In this document: piece after piece, positions 12,293 to 24,487 of the stretch
Layout: each line of letters opens with the position of its first letter
How positions within the stretch are numbered: the first letter of the stretch is position 1
NCBI GenBank assembly: GCA_961205875.1
Contig: OY540818.1
Location: 17,396,761-17,460,760 of the forward strand
DNA from: Sialis fuliginosa
Taxonomy: Eukaryota > Arthropoda > Insecta > Megaloptera > Sialidae
DNA length: 64,000 bases
Direction: 5' to 3'
Notes under the pieces: generated by a model
Told to the model about the DNA's origin: nothing
The model's input: only the letters and a program-made list of their open reading frames with translations
Database searches by the model: none
Position numbers and translations under genes: made by a program

Positions 12293-15200
12293 TCATTTCA
12301 TAATATTTGATAAAGGTACATTGTTTTCCCGTTTAACATCTTTTCCATATATCGGAGTGTTCAGATGCAATGTACTATGTGCGTGAGCTGCTTTAATTAA
12401 CCTCCACGTAGCCACAATCAATAATATTATACCGACAATGAACAGAGCTGCTGAAACGATACTTCTCGCAACGGGAGGAACATCTGATGCGAGTTTCATT
12501 AATTTTGTAGCTTCTTCCGGCAATCCGACAACTCCCTGAAAATAAATATACGGTTTAAATGTCTGTTGCAAAATTAAATTTTTTCAGAAGATATATGAAA
12601 AATTTTGTACCTCTTCAAACCACATGATAGGGAAAATGATGTCCGGGAAATTGGCTACTTGTTTTATATCAATGACTTGGCTAACGGCTAAGTTGATCTG
12701 TACACGAGCTCTTGCAGCTAATGCTGTACCCATTACCTGAAATAAGAAAATAATATTATACCCAAAAAATAAATAAATAATTTTTTTTGACACATTAAGC
12801 AACGTATAAACATTTATCCATTAACACAAGGGTTAAATGATATTTGAATATAACTTTGTTTAGTAAAAAGCTTGTCAAGAAGTGAGTTCTGGCACTTTTT
12901 TTATAATACCGGGCGTAAGATATATGTTTCACTGATGTATTATATTATATTACAAAATACTCACAGGTGATACGTCTACGTAAAGTTTATGTTTCTCTGG
13001 ATCTGGAGGAGAGATTCCATCAAAAGCTTCCCTGAAGGAATCGTCAGCCATGTAAAAGTGAGGGAATGATAGTAAAACAGGCGAATCTTGAAAAATAATA
13101 AATAATACATTAAATTTCATGTACAATAGTTTTCAAAGCGAGAAAAAATAAATTAAGGTGGCTTTTATTAAAATTTATATGATAATAATAAATACCATCC
13201 TTAATATATATAAAGCTCAACGTCTCTCTGTCTGTCTGTCCGTTTGTGCGCTTATCACTCGAGAACCACTTATCCGATTTACGTGTTTTTTTTTTTAATT
13301 CAAAGGTACGTTCTCTGGACAGGTTATAGGCTATATTTTGTTACGTTAGGGAACATAATAACTAAGCAGTGACGATAATAGTAAATCAAGTCGGAAAATT
13401 TTTTGCCGTCGGCACGCTGCCTAAACCGTTCAATATAGAACAAAATAGTGTATTAAAGAATTGTGTAGAATCAAAAGTTCTACAATAAAGTCCGCGACAC
13501 CATATATCTAACTTTAATATTTAAGCCACAATGACTGCTTTTATGTTACAAAGAAAACATAAAATATTTGGGTTCTGTTTACATGGACTTATGACCTACG
13601 AAACATTAATCCTTATCGAAATAAATGATTTCATCGTCATAAGTACTTAATGTAGATATAATTTGCCATTTACAGCATCCAATTTGGTCGTATAGTTTAG
13701 AAAATATCGAAATATATGTTATACAGGACATATTATTCGCGCGTTGTGACCGTGCGCGGGGTGCGGCGAGGGGTGTGCCAAGTAGACTCATGGCAGAGTA
13801 TGATCACAGGCCGGTTTTCTTTTGATTGTCAATTGTTTATTTTGTTTTCAATAATTAACTTTTAAATAGAACAAAAATTATTTTTACTTTTTGTGCTGTT
13901 TCGCTTTTGTTAGGTAGGTAATTTAAGTGTTGTTTGGTTTTTATTACAATAATAACTAATCGTGTTTTATTTAATTCAACTATATATATTTTTTAAATCC
14001 TAAACAATAATTCCATGGATTATTACTATTAATATCAATTTAGACAAGAAATGAGAGTAAAAAATTAACATTTTTTAAAAACATTCTTCAAAAAACAGTC
14101 GTTTCAAAAGTCTAAAGGGTGTGCTTTTTATGGCCAAGCCATGCTATTTTTATCTGCTTGGACTATTACACATAGTTATTTAAATAATAAACTGACAAAT
14201 TGAAAAATATTTTTGTGTGTGACGTTTTATTATATCTGCAAAAATTGTACTTACCGTATTGACACAAAGATACGTTGAATAATCCGTTGGGGGCGCAAGG
14301 AGGTCCTCCGGGACAGAAGCACTCGTTATCCGGATTGTTCTCAACGCTTGCAAAAACGTTCTCCGGCGGTGTGAAGCGATACCCCGATACGTTACCCTGG
14401 GCTACGATGTCCTTCTCGTATTTCAAGGGCAGAAGACGGCACAGATCTTTGTCGTAAATATAAATCATATCGTCTTTAGAAATATGTGGGGGGAACAGTG
14501 ATCCGTCAGATCCGTTCAGTCTGTTGCAGGTATCCGTTTTCCAGTGAGGCAAGTACGCTCTACCGTTGAATTTGTCGATTAATCCGAACTTCGTGATGTC
14601 ACTAGCGCCAGTGAATACTGTTATTCTGTCTTCGGATGTGCCGTTTTTCTATTAATAGAATATATATTATTAAGGTACTGGCACCAGTTTTATTTTCTTG
14701 TATTTTAGTCGATATTTGTTGAAGTTCACTGTAGGAAATTTCACTAAAAAATTTCGAATTTTTGATTTCGTTAAAAGTATGTTTATTGTATAGAAAATGA
14801 CGTGAAAAGTTGTTTGTTTCAAACCGCAGGTCTGTATCTCGAACCGTTCTCGAGATATAGCCTCTCAAAGTTTTAGTTTTTTTCAAATTTTTGGAGAAAA
14901 AAGGCCATAACTTTTGAACGCGTGGTCGGAATTGATTTTAGTTGACGGATTTGGAATCAGCGTGTCAAAATCTATATAATGACATGTATAATACCTTAAA
15001 ACTCGGAAAAAAAATTTCGCGAAAAATCGAAAAAATTCAAAGGGGTATACCTTAAAAAAATGTCGATTTTTGGCCAAAATTTTTTTGTCGGATTTTAAAG
15101 TATTATACATGTCATTATATAGATTTTGACACGCTGATTTCAAATCCGTCAACTAAAATCAATTCCGACCACGCGTTCAAAAGTTATGGCCTTTTTTCTC

Positions 15201-17855
15201 CAAAAATTTGAAAAAACTAAAACTTTGAGAGGCTATATCTCGAGAACGGTTTGAAATACAGACCTGCGGTTTGAAACAAACAACTTTTCACGTCATTTTC
15301 TATACAATGAACATACTTTTAACGAAATTTTTTTAGTGAAATTTCCTACAGTGAACTTCAACTCGTCATACAAATATCGACTAAAATACAAGAAAATAAG
15401 ACGTAGAGATATTATAGTTTTATAATTGAACGTGTAAACTAATATTAAATGCTATTTTTTACTTTTGGTTAAAATGTTTGGATTGTGAATTTACATACCT
15501 TATAAAACAAACCAAATTCTTCATATGGTAGTTTAGCATCTTTGGTGACATCCTTAGCCAATCTAAGGAGCGGATCTTCGTAGCCCCAAAGCAGCTGATC
15601 GACTGATACTTCAACAAACGGTTTGATTTTTAAAATATCCATTATACTCGCCATGGCTAATCTTAAAAATCTAGCTGCATGTTTTGATTGTGAAGTTGCG
15701 CTCTGGAAAAACAAAGAATAATATTTCTTCACTTATTATAATGACGGTAGACACTAGTCGAAACAAGTTCAGTGTTAAAAAATACTGACATCTGAATCGA
15801 GTTAAAAAATGTAGGTGTTATGTATAAAAAAAATACTTGGTTTCCACCATCCCCATAGCCAACCCTTACCACCTTTTTATTATGTTCACAACAAAAGTAA
15901 CAAACATTACAGTTAATTTTTGTTTATAAGTTCACGTATACATACTAGGGTGTTTTTTTTAATTTTTAATTTTTCGGTCCCGCAGGTCTATGTTTTAGCT
16001 TTGGATCAAAAATTAATTGTCTCAAAATTTTTTGTGGACGGCGCAAACCGAGTCTTTTTCCCATTTGATTAACATGGGAAAAATTATTTTTTTACTTACG
16101 CGTGAATATCTCGTTGAAAAAATATCTTTTTGAAAATTTATCAGGGGAATATTTTGTAGAGAATTAAGTGCTCAATTCTAGGATCTAGGTTTACAATAAT
16201 TTTTCATGGACAGAAAAGTTGTTTTAGTGTATTTAATAAGCATTTTTCTATTTAATTTGCTTAATTTTCTGAGATTTGGGGGGGAGGGGTCATGTCCCTC
16301 ATGACCCCTCCCCCCTGGATCCGCGCTTGAATGTACTTGAATGTTAATATAAAAGTATAAGCAAATATTTATGTATGTATATTACAGAGGGAATAGAAAA
16401 TAAACATGGAAAATAAAATATACAACGTTATTATTTTAAATAAAATAATAATACATTTTTTTTAACTTACCAGCATTGGAATATTTGGAACGACGACCAC
16501 ATCGTCGACACTTCCGTAAGAAGCTTCTTCGTCAAACGTATAAATCTTTGAAGGGTTAAAACTAACCGTTCCGTTCTCGTTAAATGTAATATTCATTTTT
16601 TCCCAATTTTGTCTGAAAAATAAAATTTAATTTAATTATGAATTACAAAAAAAACAACTAATATATTACACTTACGCCCAGTATTATCAAGTTTAACTAA
16701 ATGCTCCTTTACTTTAACTAACTGACATATTATTAATAGATCCAAGCAAAATACATTTAATTAAATAGATTTTTAATTTTCTGCGTTATGTTTTTACAAT
16801 GTACATTTTTCATTGAGAGTCTAAATATTGATTTGAACCACTTTTGTAATATACAAAATTTAGGAGCTTTTAATTGGTTGATAATACTTGACAATTAATT
16901 ATTAAATTTAATTAAATTAATACTTACACTATCCAATACAAGCATGAGAATAAGTTATATGGAAATTATTATGTAAAATATGATTAAAGCTACAATATGT
17001 TATTTTATTTACCTATATACATAAGGTCCTAATTCTTCTACTGATGGTTTTGAACCGTTGTTGAGAAACTCATCTGCGTTTGTTACGTTGTAGATATATA
17101 CATGGAGGTAGGGTTCTATTGGTGGTTTCGACCAGAATTTGTATGTTTGAGATGAGGGTTTTAATACGATTTCCTGCAAAAACAATTTGATATTTTTAGA
17201 TTTAAAACTAGAAAAACTACACTAGCAGATAGGAAGAGTTGATTTCCTTTCTGTTTTGATTATAACAAAATACGGACGGGAGTTAATATTTCACCCCCCT
17301 GTCACGTATGGAGGGTTGTAATTGTTGTTTTAGCTGACCCGGTAAGCGTCGTTCTGCCCAAAAATAATTTGTTTAAAAATCTGACCATAAATACACATTT
17401 TTGTAAATATCTCGACTCCAGTGCCATCTACCGGGTCCAAAAAAAGTTAAACCTAACGAAAACACGAACATATGGTGTGAATATGGCTTCGATACGTCCA
17501 GTGGTTTAGGCCTGATGATCTCACATATAAAAAATCAACATTTTGATGTGTTTTTTTATATGGAAAAAATACAATTTTTCGAAATATCTCGACCCCTATC
17601 GGGTCCAAAAAATCTATAAAATTATCAAGGCACCAAACGAACATATGGTGTGAATATGGCTTCGATACGTCCAGTGGTTTAGGCCTGATGAGAACACAAA
17701 TACATACATACTAATGTTTTTATAAATTAAGATTAAAATTCAAATAATAAAAAAATACTTTACCATATCAATGAAAGCGTTGATCCATGCCATGAAAAAT
17801 ATTAATACAATCACTCCTAACAGAACTAATACTACGGCTAATCCAATCATGAACC
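12293..17855 (-). CDS. CD36 / scavenger receptor class B family membrane protein, eight coding exons
   Basis: Exons in transcript order: 17855-17764, 17173-17013, 16612-16471, 15702-15499, 14648-14255, 13086-12965, 12736-12611, 12535-12293. All joins are GT-AG and phase-consistent. From the ATG at 17850 the protein has 492 residues, within the usual family range. Residues 1-22 are a hydrophobic N-terminal anchor and about 437-459 a second membrane segment, giving the typical hairpin topology with a large ectodomain. Ectodomain marks are KPPIEPYLHVYIYNVTN, ELGPYVYR, six cysteines at about 239, 268, 308, 310, 316 and 327, and CQYDSPVLLSFPHFYMAD. N-glycosylation sequons include NVT, NIT, NGT, NGS and NVS. 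Family members bind or move lipids, lipoproteins, carotenoids or pheromones, or clear apoptotic cells; the ligand cannot be inferred here. The first exon opens after a strong TTTCAG acceptor, so at least one more upstream exon exists. Several introns carry transposons. Confidence 0.93.
13190..13800. repeat. LINE/SINE-like fragment in a CD36 intron
   Basis: TATATAAAGCTCAACG, a TCTGTCTGTCTGTCC run and CACTTATCCGATTTACG resemble 3' tails of insect non-LTR elements. The segment ends in a locally GC-rich stretch (13735-13800). Assignment rests on resemblance only. Confidence 0.4.
13860..14020. repeat. Dispersed repeat shared with 60715-60820
   Basis: TTTAAATAGAACAAAAATTA, then AAGTGTTGTTTGGTTTTTAT and AAATCCTAAACAATAATTCC, recur with small changes at 60715-60820. 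It lies in the CD36 intron between exons 14255 and 13086. Confidence 0.7.
14045..14150. repeat. Dispersed repeat, inverted copy at 30692-30776
   Basis: CATTCTTCAAAAAACAGTCG, AGTCTAAAGGGTGTGC and GGCCAAGCCATGCT appear inverted and slightly diverged at 30692-30776. Noncoding and intronic here. Confidence 0.65.
14671..15470. mobile_element. Family B palindromic element (copy 1), in a CD36 intron
   Basis: Two long arms centred near 15030-15050 are inverted copies; markers are CTCGAGATATAGCC, GGCCATAACTTTTGAACGCG and GACATGTATAATACCTT. Related copies are at 21300-22115 and 34868-35592. The left end is not the family's usual CTACGTCTTATTTTCTTG but a family A terminus (GGTACTGGCACCAG at 14673) joined directly to TTTTATTTTCTTG. 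Short ORFs on both strands come from the palindrome and are not genes. Confidence 0.75.
16278..16315. repeat. Perfect GC-rich hairpin in a CD36 intron
   Basis: The arm GGGGGGAGGGGTCATG and its exact complement flank a 5-base loop. The following CTGGATCCGCGCTTGA resembles the edge of common insect MITEs. Stable as DNA or RNA. Confidence 0.7.
17390..17700. repeat. Two tandem copies of a ~175 bp retroelement-like tail
   Basis: GAACATATGGTGTGAATATG and TTCGATACGTCCAGTGGTTT, then AGGCCTGATGA, occur at about 17466 and 17640. AATATCTCGAC with GGGTCCAAAAAA precedes each. The phrase ending in 'CCAGTGGTTTAGGCCTGATGA' resembles the 3' end of RTE-like non-LTR elements. It lies in a CD36 intron. Confidence 0.7.
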
Positions 17856-17869
17856 CTGAAACAAAAAAT

Positions 17870-20170
17870 AAAGAATATTAGGTTCGTAATCAAATAATTT
17901 AAAAAATATATACCTATATTGTAATAAATTCAAAATATGCAACGGGAAAAAGTGTGCAGTTAAAACTGTTATTCAGAATACAAAAATATTTAATAAAATA
18001 CACAAATATTTTGTAGAATTTTGCAGTGTTGAGATAAAACCCCATGTACAGTGGCGCGTTTACCAATAGGCGAAGAGGGTCCGAAAAAAGGTCTTCATTA
18101 TATTGACCATTTTTTTTTACAATATTGGTATGAATTTTAAAATTTTTTACTAGGTACATTTTTTCTGGGGCCCCGAGAATAATTTATGCCTGAGGCCCCT
18201 GACTATCTTAACACAACACTGCATACCCCCATTCAAGCACTGTGTTTAATTATTCTGAATACAAAAGAAACGTCTTAATATAATGTCAAAAAATAAAACG
18301 AAAAATGGTTTATTAAAAATAAAATAATCTTTGTTAATAATAATATTAATAATAGGTACATACAGTTACAGGAATTCTTCTTTACAGTCTCGACGGAATA
18401 CATTTGATTTATTTTATTTTTCTTATGAATTAATTAATTAATGAAATATGTATAAAATACAACTAAAATTTTGACAGACGCTGATTTGATCCAAAAACCA
18501 ATAAATTTAAATCTATCAAAATTCACAACAATGGATGTTATGAAGACATGTATCACAAGCCAACTGAAAATTTTCCAGATGATTTTTAATATTACATTTA
18601 GAATAACATGTTTTTTGTTTATTTTTAATGCAGGTAGAAATAAGTATATTTCTTGATATTTTTTAATTGAACTGAAGTAAAAAGTAGATTGCATTACGCC
18701 ATTAAATATGAATAATTATATTTTTTCATAATTTTAATTCAGGTATAAGTTTTAATCATAGCTAGGTTACTAAAACTTATTCAATAATATGTAAATATAT
18801 TTTTTTAAAGGTAAGGTAATATGTATTACTAGATATGTCATTTTAATATAAAAAGAATACATTTCAGATTGTCTCTATATTATTTTAAAATGTCGCTGCG
18901 TATTTCACTTTCATTTTTCAAAGACTTGTTATTTCCATACGCATTTTAACAGGAAATAAATTATTATTATTATCTGTGTAAGTACTGAAAATTCTAATGT
19001 TGAAATGTCGGATGAATATTATTTATTGGTTACATAAAAAAGAAATTTTACTTTTTTTTTAATTGGAATGTTTCTTATTCTATTGACATAATAATTGGAA
19101 ATTGAGATAGGGGAATAGACAATCCCATTTTAAATTTATTAAAATCGTGTTTAAGGGGGAGGGGTGACACCCCAAAATATTTATTTTTTATAGATATCTT
19201 AAGAAAAACATATGTTACGTGAAAATTTTATAGAATCTTTTTTGTAGAGCATTCAATTTTTTATAATAAGGTCACCACAACGGTATTTGTAAAATATTTG
19301 TAATATATTTATCTCAATTTGTTTTAAAAAATCACATTTATTTTTTACAACTACAATGTATATTAAATGCCATTTTGACGTTTGCATAACAGAAAAATTT
19401 AGATTAAGATTGAAAGTGTCAATAGGAAAAAATATCAGGTGCGTCTTAAGAAAAATGTCGAACTAATATTTTTTTGTAAAATTCTATAAAAATTAATTGG
19501 TTAACCAATTCCAGGCAATTTATTTGAATACTTTTTCGGGTTTTATTTAAATTAATGTTCGATAATTAACTACCTTTGGTAAATTTAGGATGAGGAAGCA
19601 CTGTGTATTTACTTGACAGATGTTTTTTTTTTGCCATTTAATATATTTTACATAAACTTAATCAAGATACCTTTTTATTTTTATTAAAAAAAAAAATTCA
19701 GAATTGAAAAAAGTATTTAAAAATTCAAGATTGTAGAAAGTATTGCAAAACATACATTTGGATTTATTTTTATTTTATTTAATTGTTAAAAAAAAAGTCA
19801 CTTGCTTGGCAAGTGTTGAAAATCACAAAAAAACGCAAAAATCAACTACGTGTGTCTATCATTTAATTTTTATTTCCCATTCATTGAGTCGGAAACTGCG
19901 TTTAATGATATATTTTCATTTTGTTATGTAATAGAGTAGCGAAATCTAAACAAGGTGAAGGTATGGGAAAAGGGCCAACAATCGTTATTTAATTCCAGGG
20001 AAAAAATATCTACGTATTATATAGGATGAGTAAAAACTATCGAATATTTTATTTTCTAAATTATTCATTATTTAAAAAAAATATTTCAGTAAAAGTTTTT
20101 AGAGTAGGTAATTATTTAATCTTAAAAAAGTAAGTTATGTTTCTATGACATCCAATTTTATTTTTTTAAA
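17870..20170. other. Region upstream of the CD36-like exons, no gene recognised
   Basis: AT-rich, with several poly-T runs. 19100-19460 is related to an inverted copy at 37650-38010. The first exon of the CD36-like gene could lie here or further away, but none is convincing. Confidence 0.4.
19100..19460. repeat. Dispersed repeat, inverted relative at 37650-38010
   Basis: AAAATCGTGTTTAAGGGGGA, GATATCTTAAGAAAAACAT, TTTTTTGTAGAGCATT and CAGGTGCGTCTTAAG match, in reverse order and on the opposite strand, the segment at 37650-38010. Confidence 0.65.
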
Positions 20171-20180
20171 TGACAACATA

Positions 20181-20400
20181 AGGTATATGCACCAGTTATG
20201 GCCGCTATAAGAGCATGTTTTTTTGGATTAATGGGCTTGTTTTTTGTAATTCTCATGTTACTAATAAAACAAGTAACTCTTTATTAATCAATTTAATTAC
20301 CAAAGTCTGCAAATATAGTTTGTTTTTTTAAATTAAGCCTTTTATTTTGATTACGTTTCTCCAGTAATGACTAAAGTAAAACCAGTAATGAACACCGGGG
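20181..20400 (+). mobile_element. Family A MITE, truncated (copy 1)
   Basis: It begins with a decayed terminus (AGGTATATGCACCAGT) followed by TATGGCCGCTATAAGAGCA and AATAAAACAAGTAACTC. It stops after CCAGTAATGAACACC, so the 3' half is lost. Confidence 0.75.
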
Positions 20401-20530
20401 GTTTAATTAATTATTATTTTTGATGTAAAAACAATTTTAGGCATCATAAAATCATTAATATAATAATGAGCAAAATACGTAATGTTATTTGTAAATATTT
20501 GAACTTTTCAACAGTAATAATAAATACGAC

Positions 20531-20875
20531 CAGTGGCGTAGGAACGGGGGGGGGGGGGGGGGGTTGGGGTCGTAACCCCCCCCGAAATTTTAAAAGATAT
20601 GAAATTAGTATAACAATTTTGAATTAAATTACCTTTTTGTGATAATAACCCCCCCCCCCCCCCCCCCGAAATATTCAATGTTATTAAAATATGCGAAATA
20701 AGTAAAAAAATGTTGGTTATATTATTAAATTTTATTAAATTATTTTTTAGTTATAAAATTAAATAAATATGAAATTTTTAGCTTATTTGTTTAAAAAGTT
20801 TAATAATAGTTTCACATATTTTCGGAATAACAAACTTAACCCCCCCCCCCGAAAATTTTTCTTACTACGCCACTG
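20531..20875. mobile_element. hAT-type MITE with perfect 8 bp target duplication
   Basis: Termini CAGTGGCGTAGGAACGGGG and CTTACTACGCCACTG are inverted over the outer bases. AATACGAC sits immediately outside both ends (20523-20530 and 20876-20883). The interior is AT-rich with long G and C runs and no ORF. The family also occurs at 24778 and as single ends at 34549 and 45756. Confidence 0.85.
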
Positions 20876-21299
20876 AATACGACCTTCACTACGATAATTT
20901 AAATGTAAATTCGATTAGAATGTATTTTTTGTAAAAATCCTCTGTTCTTAAAGTGCAAGAGAAATCACAGAAATGATTAATTTATTGTTAACACATTTTA
21001 TAACTGTTTTAATTGTTAGTTTTGTATTTACATACAACAATATAGGTGTTTTACGACTGCAAAGGGCAATACCCTAGTTTCACAATTAACAATGTGAAGT
21101 GGTAATAAGTAATGAGACGTGGGGAAATTGTCTATACAATTAAATGACAATTATTTATTGGTTCGTTACATGTGTATTACCTTGGGTTGCATAAAATAAA
21201 ATTAACAACGATTAGTTAATCAGTTTTCAAACCATGATTATTGTTAATTCTAAACTTATTTTCGATTTGTAAATGAACAATTCACTAAATATCAACCCA

Positions 21300-22115
21300 A
21301 ACATTTGAACCAAAAGTCAAAAATAGCATTTAATATTAATTTACACGTTCAATTATAAAACTATAATACCTCTACGTCTTATTTTCTTGTATTTTAGTCG
21401 ATATTTGTGTGACGAGTTGAAGTTCACTGTAGGAAATTTCACTAAAAAATTTCGAATTTTTGATTTCGTTAAAAGTATGTTTATTGTATAGAAAATGACG
21501 TGAAAAGTTGTTTGTTTCAAACCGCAGGTCTGTATCTTAAACCGTTCTCGAGATATAGCCTCTCAAAGTTTCAGTTTTTTCAAATTTTTGGAGAAAAAAG
21601 GCCATAACTTTTGAACGTGTAGTGGTAATTGATTTTAGTTGACGGATTTGAAATCAGCGTGTCAAAATCTATATAATGACATGTATAGTACCTAAAAACT
21701 CGGAAAAAAAAATTCACGAAAAATCGAAAAAATTCAAAGGGGTATACCTTAAAAAAATGTCGATTTTTGGCCAAAATTTTTTGTCGGATTTTAAAGTATT
21801 ATACATGTCATTATATAGATTTTGACACGCTGATTCCAAATCCGTCAACTAAAATCAATTCCCACCACCCGTTCAAAAGTTATGGCATTTTTTCTCCAAA
21901 AATTTGAAAAAACTAAAACTTTGAGAGGCTATATCTCGAGAACGGTTAGAGATACAGACCTGCGGTTTGAAACAAACAACTTTTCACGTCATTTTCTATA
22001 CAATAAACATACTTTTAACGAAATCAAAAATGCTAAATTTTTTAGTGAAATTTCCTGCAGTGAACTTCAACTCGTCACCCAAATATCGACTAAAATACAA
22101 GAAAATAAGACGTAG
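21300..22115. mobile_element. Family B palindromic element (copy 2)
   Basis: Core 21372-22115 runs from CTACGTCTTATTTTCTTG to its inverse, with arms of about 330 bp. The left flank (AAAAATAGCATTTAATATTA) belongs to the family: it appears inverted at the right side of copy 1 and left of copy 3. Both arms include CTCGAGATATAGCCTCTC and TATGG/CCATA-type motifs. Noncoding. Confidence 0.8.
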
Positions 22116-22192
22116 AATCATTTAGTTACTATATAAATATATAACAATTTATTTAAAAAAGTAATAGCTTGAACTAAAGCTGTTTCATATAA

Positions 22193-22408
22193 TAACTGTG
22201 TTTTTATATAAATGACAGTTGTATGCTCTGACATCATGGAAACAAAAGACGCTGTGCAAAAGATTATTTTTAATCTTTTGATGTTAAATCTAATAAAATA
22301 TTATTAGCCACGATACTGCTCAAAAAAATTATCTAACTATTGGTGAAAACCGCGTTGAAATCGGTTCAGTAATTCCAGAGTCTATAAGTCACACACAAAC
22401 GAACATTC
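22193..22408 (+). repeat. Retroelement-like repeat, inverted partner at 24280
   Basis: GACAGTTGTATGCTCTGACA, TAGCCACGATACTGC and TCGGTTCAGTAATTCC recur inverted at 24280-24487. 'AATCGGTTCAGTAATTCC' is a phrase common near the 3' end of insect non-LTR elements. Confidence 0.65.
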
Positions 22409-23008
22409 ATTTTTTAATATATAAAAAAATATGATCACAAAGATAAAAATCGAGCAATCTAATTATATTATGAAACGATTGATAGCAAACTAAAATAAAA
22501 CATGAAATACAATTTGATGTTATTATTCACAACAGATCGCCAATGATTTATCTGACAGTAATGATGTATAAAAATGTACGAGAACGAAAGAAATATATAA
22601 ACTTTCTTTGCTTATTGTTGCAAAACTCTAGCTAGTAATTATTCTAGATTTTTATATTGTTTTTATGCGCACTCTAGATCGCCTCAACAACAATCGCAGT
22701 GTGCCTTGACTCATATTGACGTACAGCGTTGTTCAAATGTTTACGACACTCGAATTTAGCAACGGTACCATCGACTTATTCCATTGCCAAATAACAGCAT
22801 GCTTGATTTGTTATTTTTTCCAGTTTTATTTGTTTCTCGAAGAGAACATTTCTTGTGAAATAAAAAATTGCACAAAAATTATTTTTTAATGCCCGGTATT
22901 ATAAAGAATTTGCAAATTAGCTTCCAGCTAACGCTATCTGCTAGATGTCAGATATAAAATTGCGTAATTTTTTAAAGCAGTGGTTATAAATTTATAATAA
23001 TTTAAATA

Positions 23009-23068
23009 AGGTAAAGGTACCAGTTATGGCCGCTATAAGAGCAAGTTTTTAGTTTTTTTGGATTAATA
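23009..23068 (+). mobile_element. Family A MITE, 5' fragment (copy 2)
   Basis: Only the first 60 bases remain: AGGTAAAGGTACCAGTTATG then GCCGCTATAAGAGCAAG. Confidence 0.7.
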
Positions 23069-24279
23069 CAAAATATGTAAGTATGATTGAAAGAACGTAA
23101 TAATAATAATAATCACAATTATCTGGGGGGAAATTCGTTCAAAAAGAGACCTACTTTTTTCTATTTTAATTCTGCAAAATCACCAATTAAGATATTTAAG
23201 TTCTGTATTTTGTTTTACATCGTACTTGTCAATATTATTATAAATAAATATAAATATTTTCAATTACATGCGTCAAATAAACTTAATAAGGTCAAATAAA
23301 AAAGAGAATACAGCAATTATTGTCAGTTTTTCAGCATTGAACAGGTTTATTAATTGTGTATGCAAATCTACGAATTAATTTATTATCAGATTATTGTTCC
23401 AGTGAAGGACTAAATTATAAACAGATGGGATTTATTTAAAAGCACTGTATTATGACCAGTGGCGCATTTTATTTTATTTGGGGGGGGGGAATTCATTATG
23501 CATCATCAGAGGGTCGTCTTGCACCTCCCAGTGTGTCGGACTCTAACCGACTAAAAAATTAAAACAAATCATAATTTTTTAAAGAAAATTGAGATAAATA
23601 TTTATGATTTTGTAACAAATAAAAAAAAAACTTAAGTGCGCCAATGCTACTCGTCAATTATTACAAAAAATAACACGAAAAATTCTATTAAAATGAATCA
23701 AATTGCGAGATACATATGTATACTTAAAATACCATATGCATTTTTATTACTCTGGTAGAATATATTAATAATTTACTAATTAAATTTGTATTACATAATC
23801 ATTGAAAACGTAGCAATTTCTTAAAATATGTTGTTCATCTTGACCTTAAATCACAAATATATATATTTACTGAAATAAATATATACTCGTAGAAACATGC
23901 ATAATTATATGTGCAATTTGTTCTTATTATATTATACTGAAAAAAAAACAATTAATTAAATATTGATTTGGGATTTTTACTGTAATAATAGAATTGATTA
24001 ACATTTACAATTGCATAGATATATACAAATAAAAAACAAAGAAATCTCGTATATTTTCATTGATTTATTATGTAAGTATAAATTATTAATTATATATTTT
24101 TTCAAGGTAAGATTCAATTAGATATATATGAAGAAGTCTATGATTTCCACAATAATGTCAACATTCATTATATTATTTAAAAAAAAGACTGTCTTCAAAT
24201 TAGGACAAATTACATTAAAATGAATTAATATAGAAAAAGTGAAAATATTAAAAAAAAGTTTTTTAACATTAGCTGACAT
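23069..24279. other. Intergenic AT-rich DNA
   Basis: No gene recognised. A G run lies near 23481 next to GGCGCATTTTATT, probably the worn edge of a GC-tipped MITE. Confidence 0.4.
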
Positions 24280-24487
24280 GAAACAAAAGACTAGGGAATT
24301 ACTGAACCGATTTCAGTGTGGTTTTCACCAATAGTTAGATAACTTTTCTGTGCAGTATCGTGGCTAATTTTATGAAAACCTAAAATTTAACATCAAAAGA
24401 CTAAAAAAATCTTTATCAAGTCGTGTTTTGTTTCCATGATGACACAGCATACAACTGTCATTTTGGTATATAAAAACATAACCATAA
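24280..24487 (-). repeat. Retroelement-like repeat, inverted partner at 22193
   Basis: Inverse of 22193-22408 with moderate divergence: GAATTACTGAACCGATTTCA, GCAGTATCGTGGCTAA and CATACAACTGTCAT. The pair forms a long interrupted inverted repeat with about 1.9 kb between. Confidence 0.65.

Noticed and set aside
13606-13791. A - strand ORF in a CD36 intron
   Set aside because: It lies in the LINE/SINE-like fragment and cannot be joined to the receptor frame.
14602-15152. Two ORFs of about 90 codons on the - strand, with relatives at 21580-22115 and 35183-35371
   Set aside because: They fall in the arms of the palindromic family B element, are mirrored on both strands, and vary with small indels. 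They reflect the repeat, not a gene.
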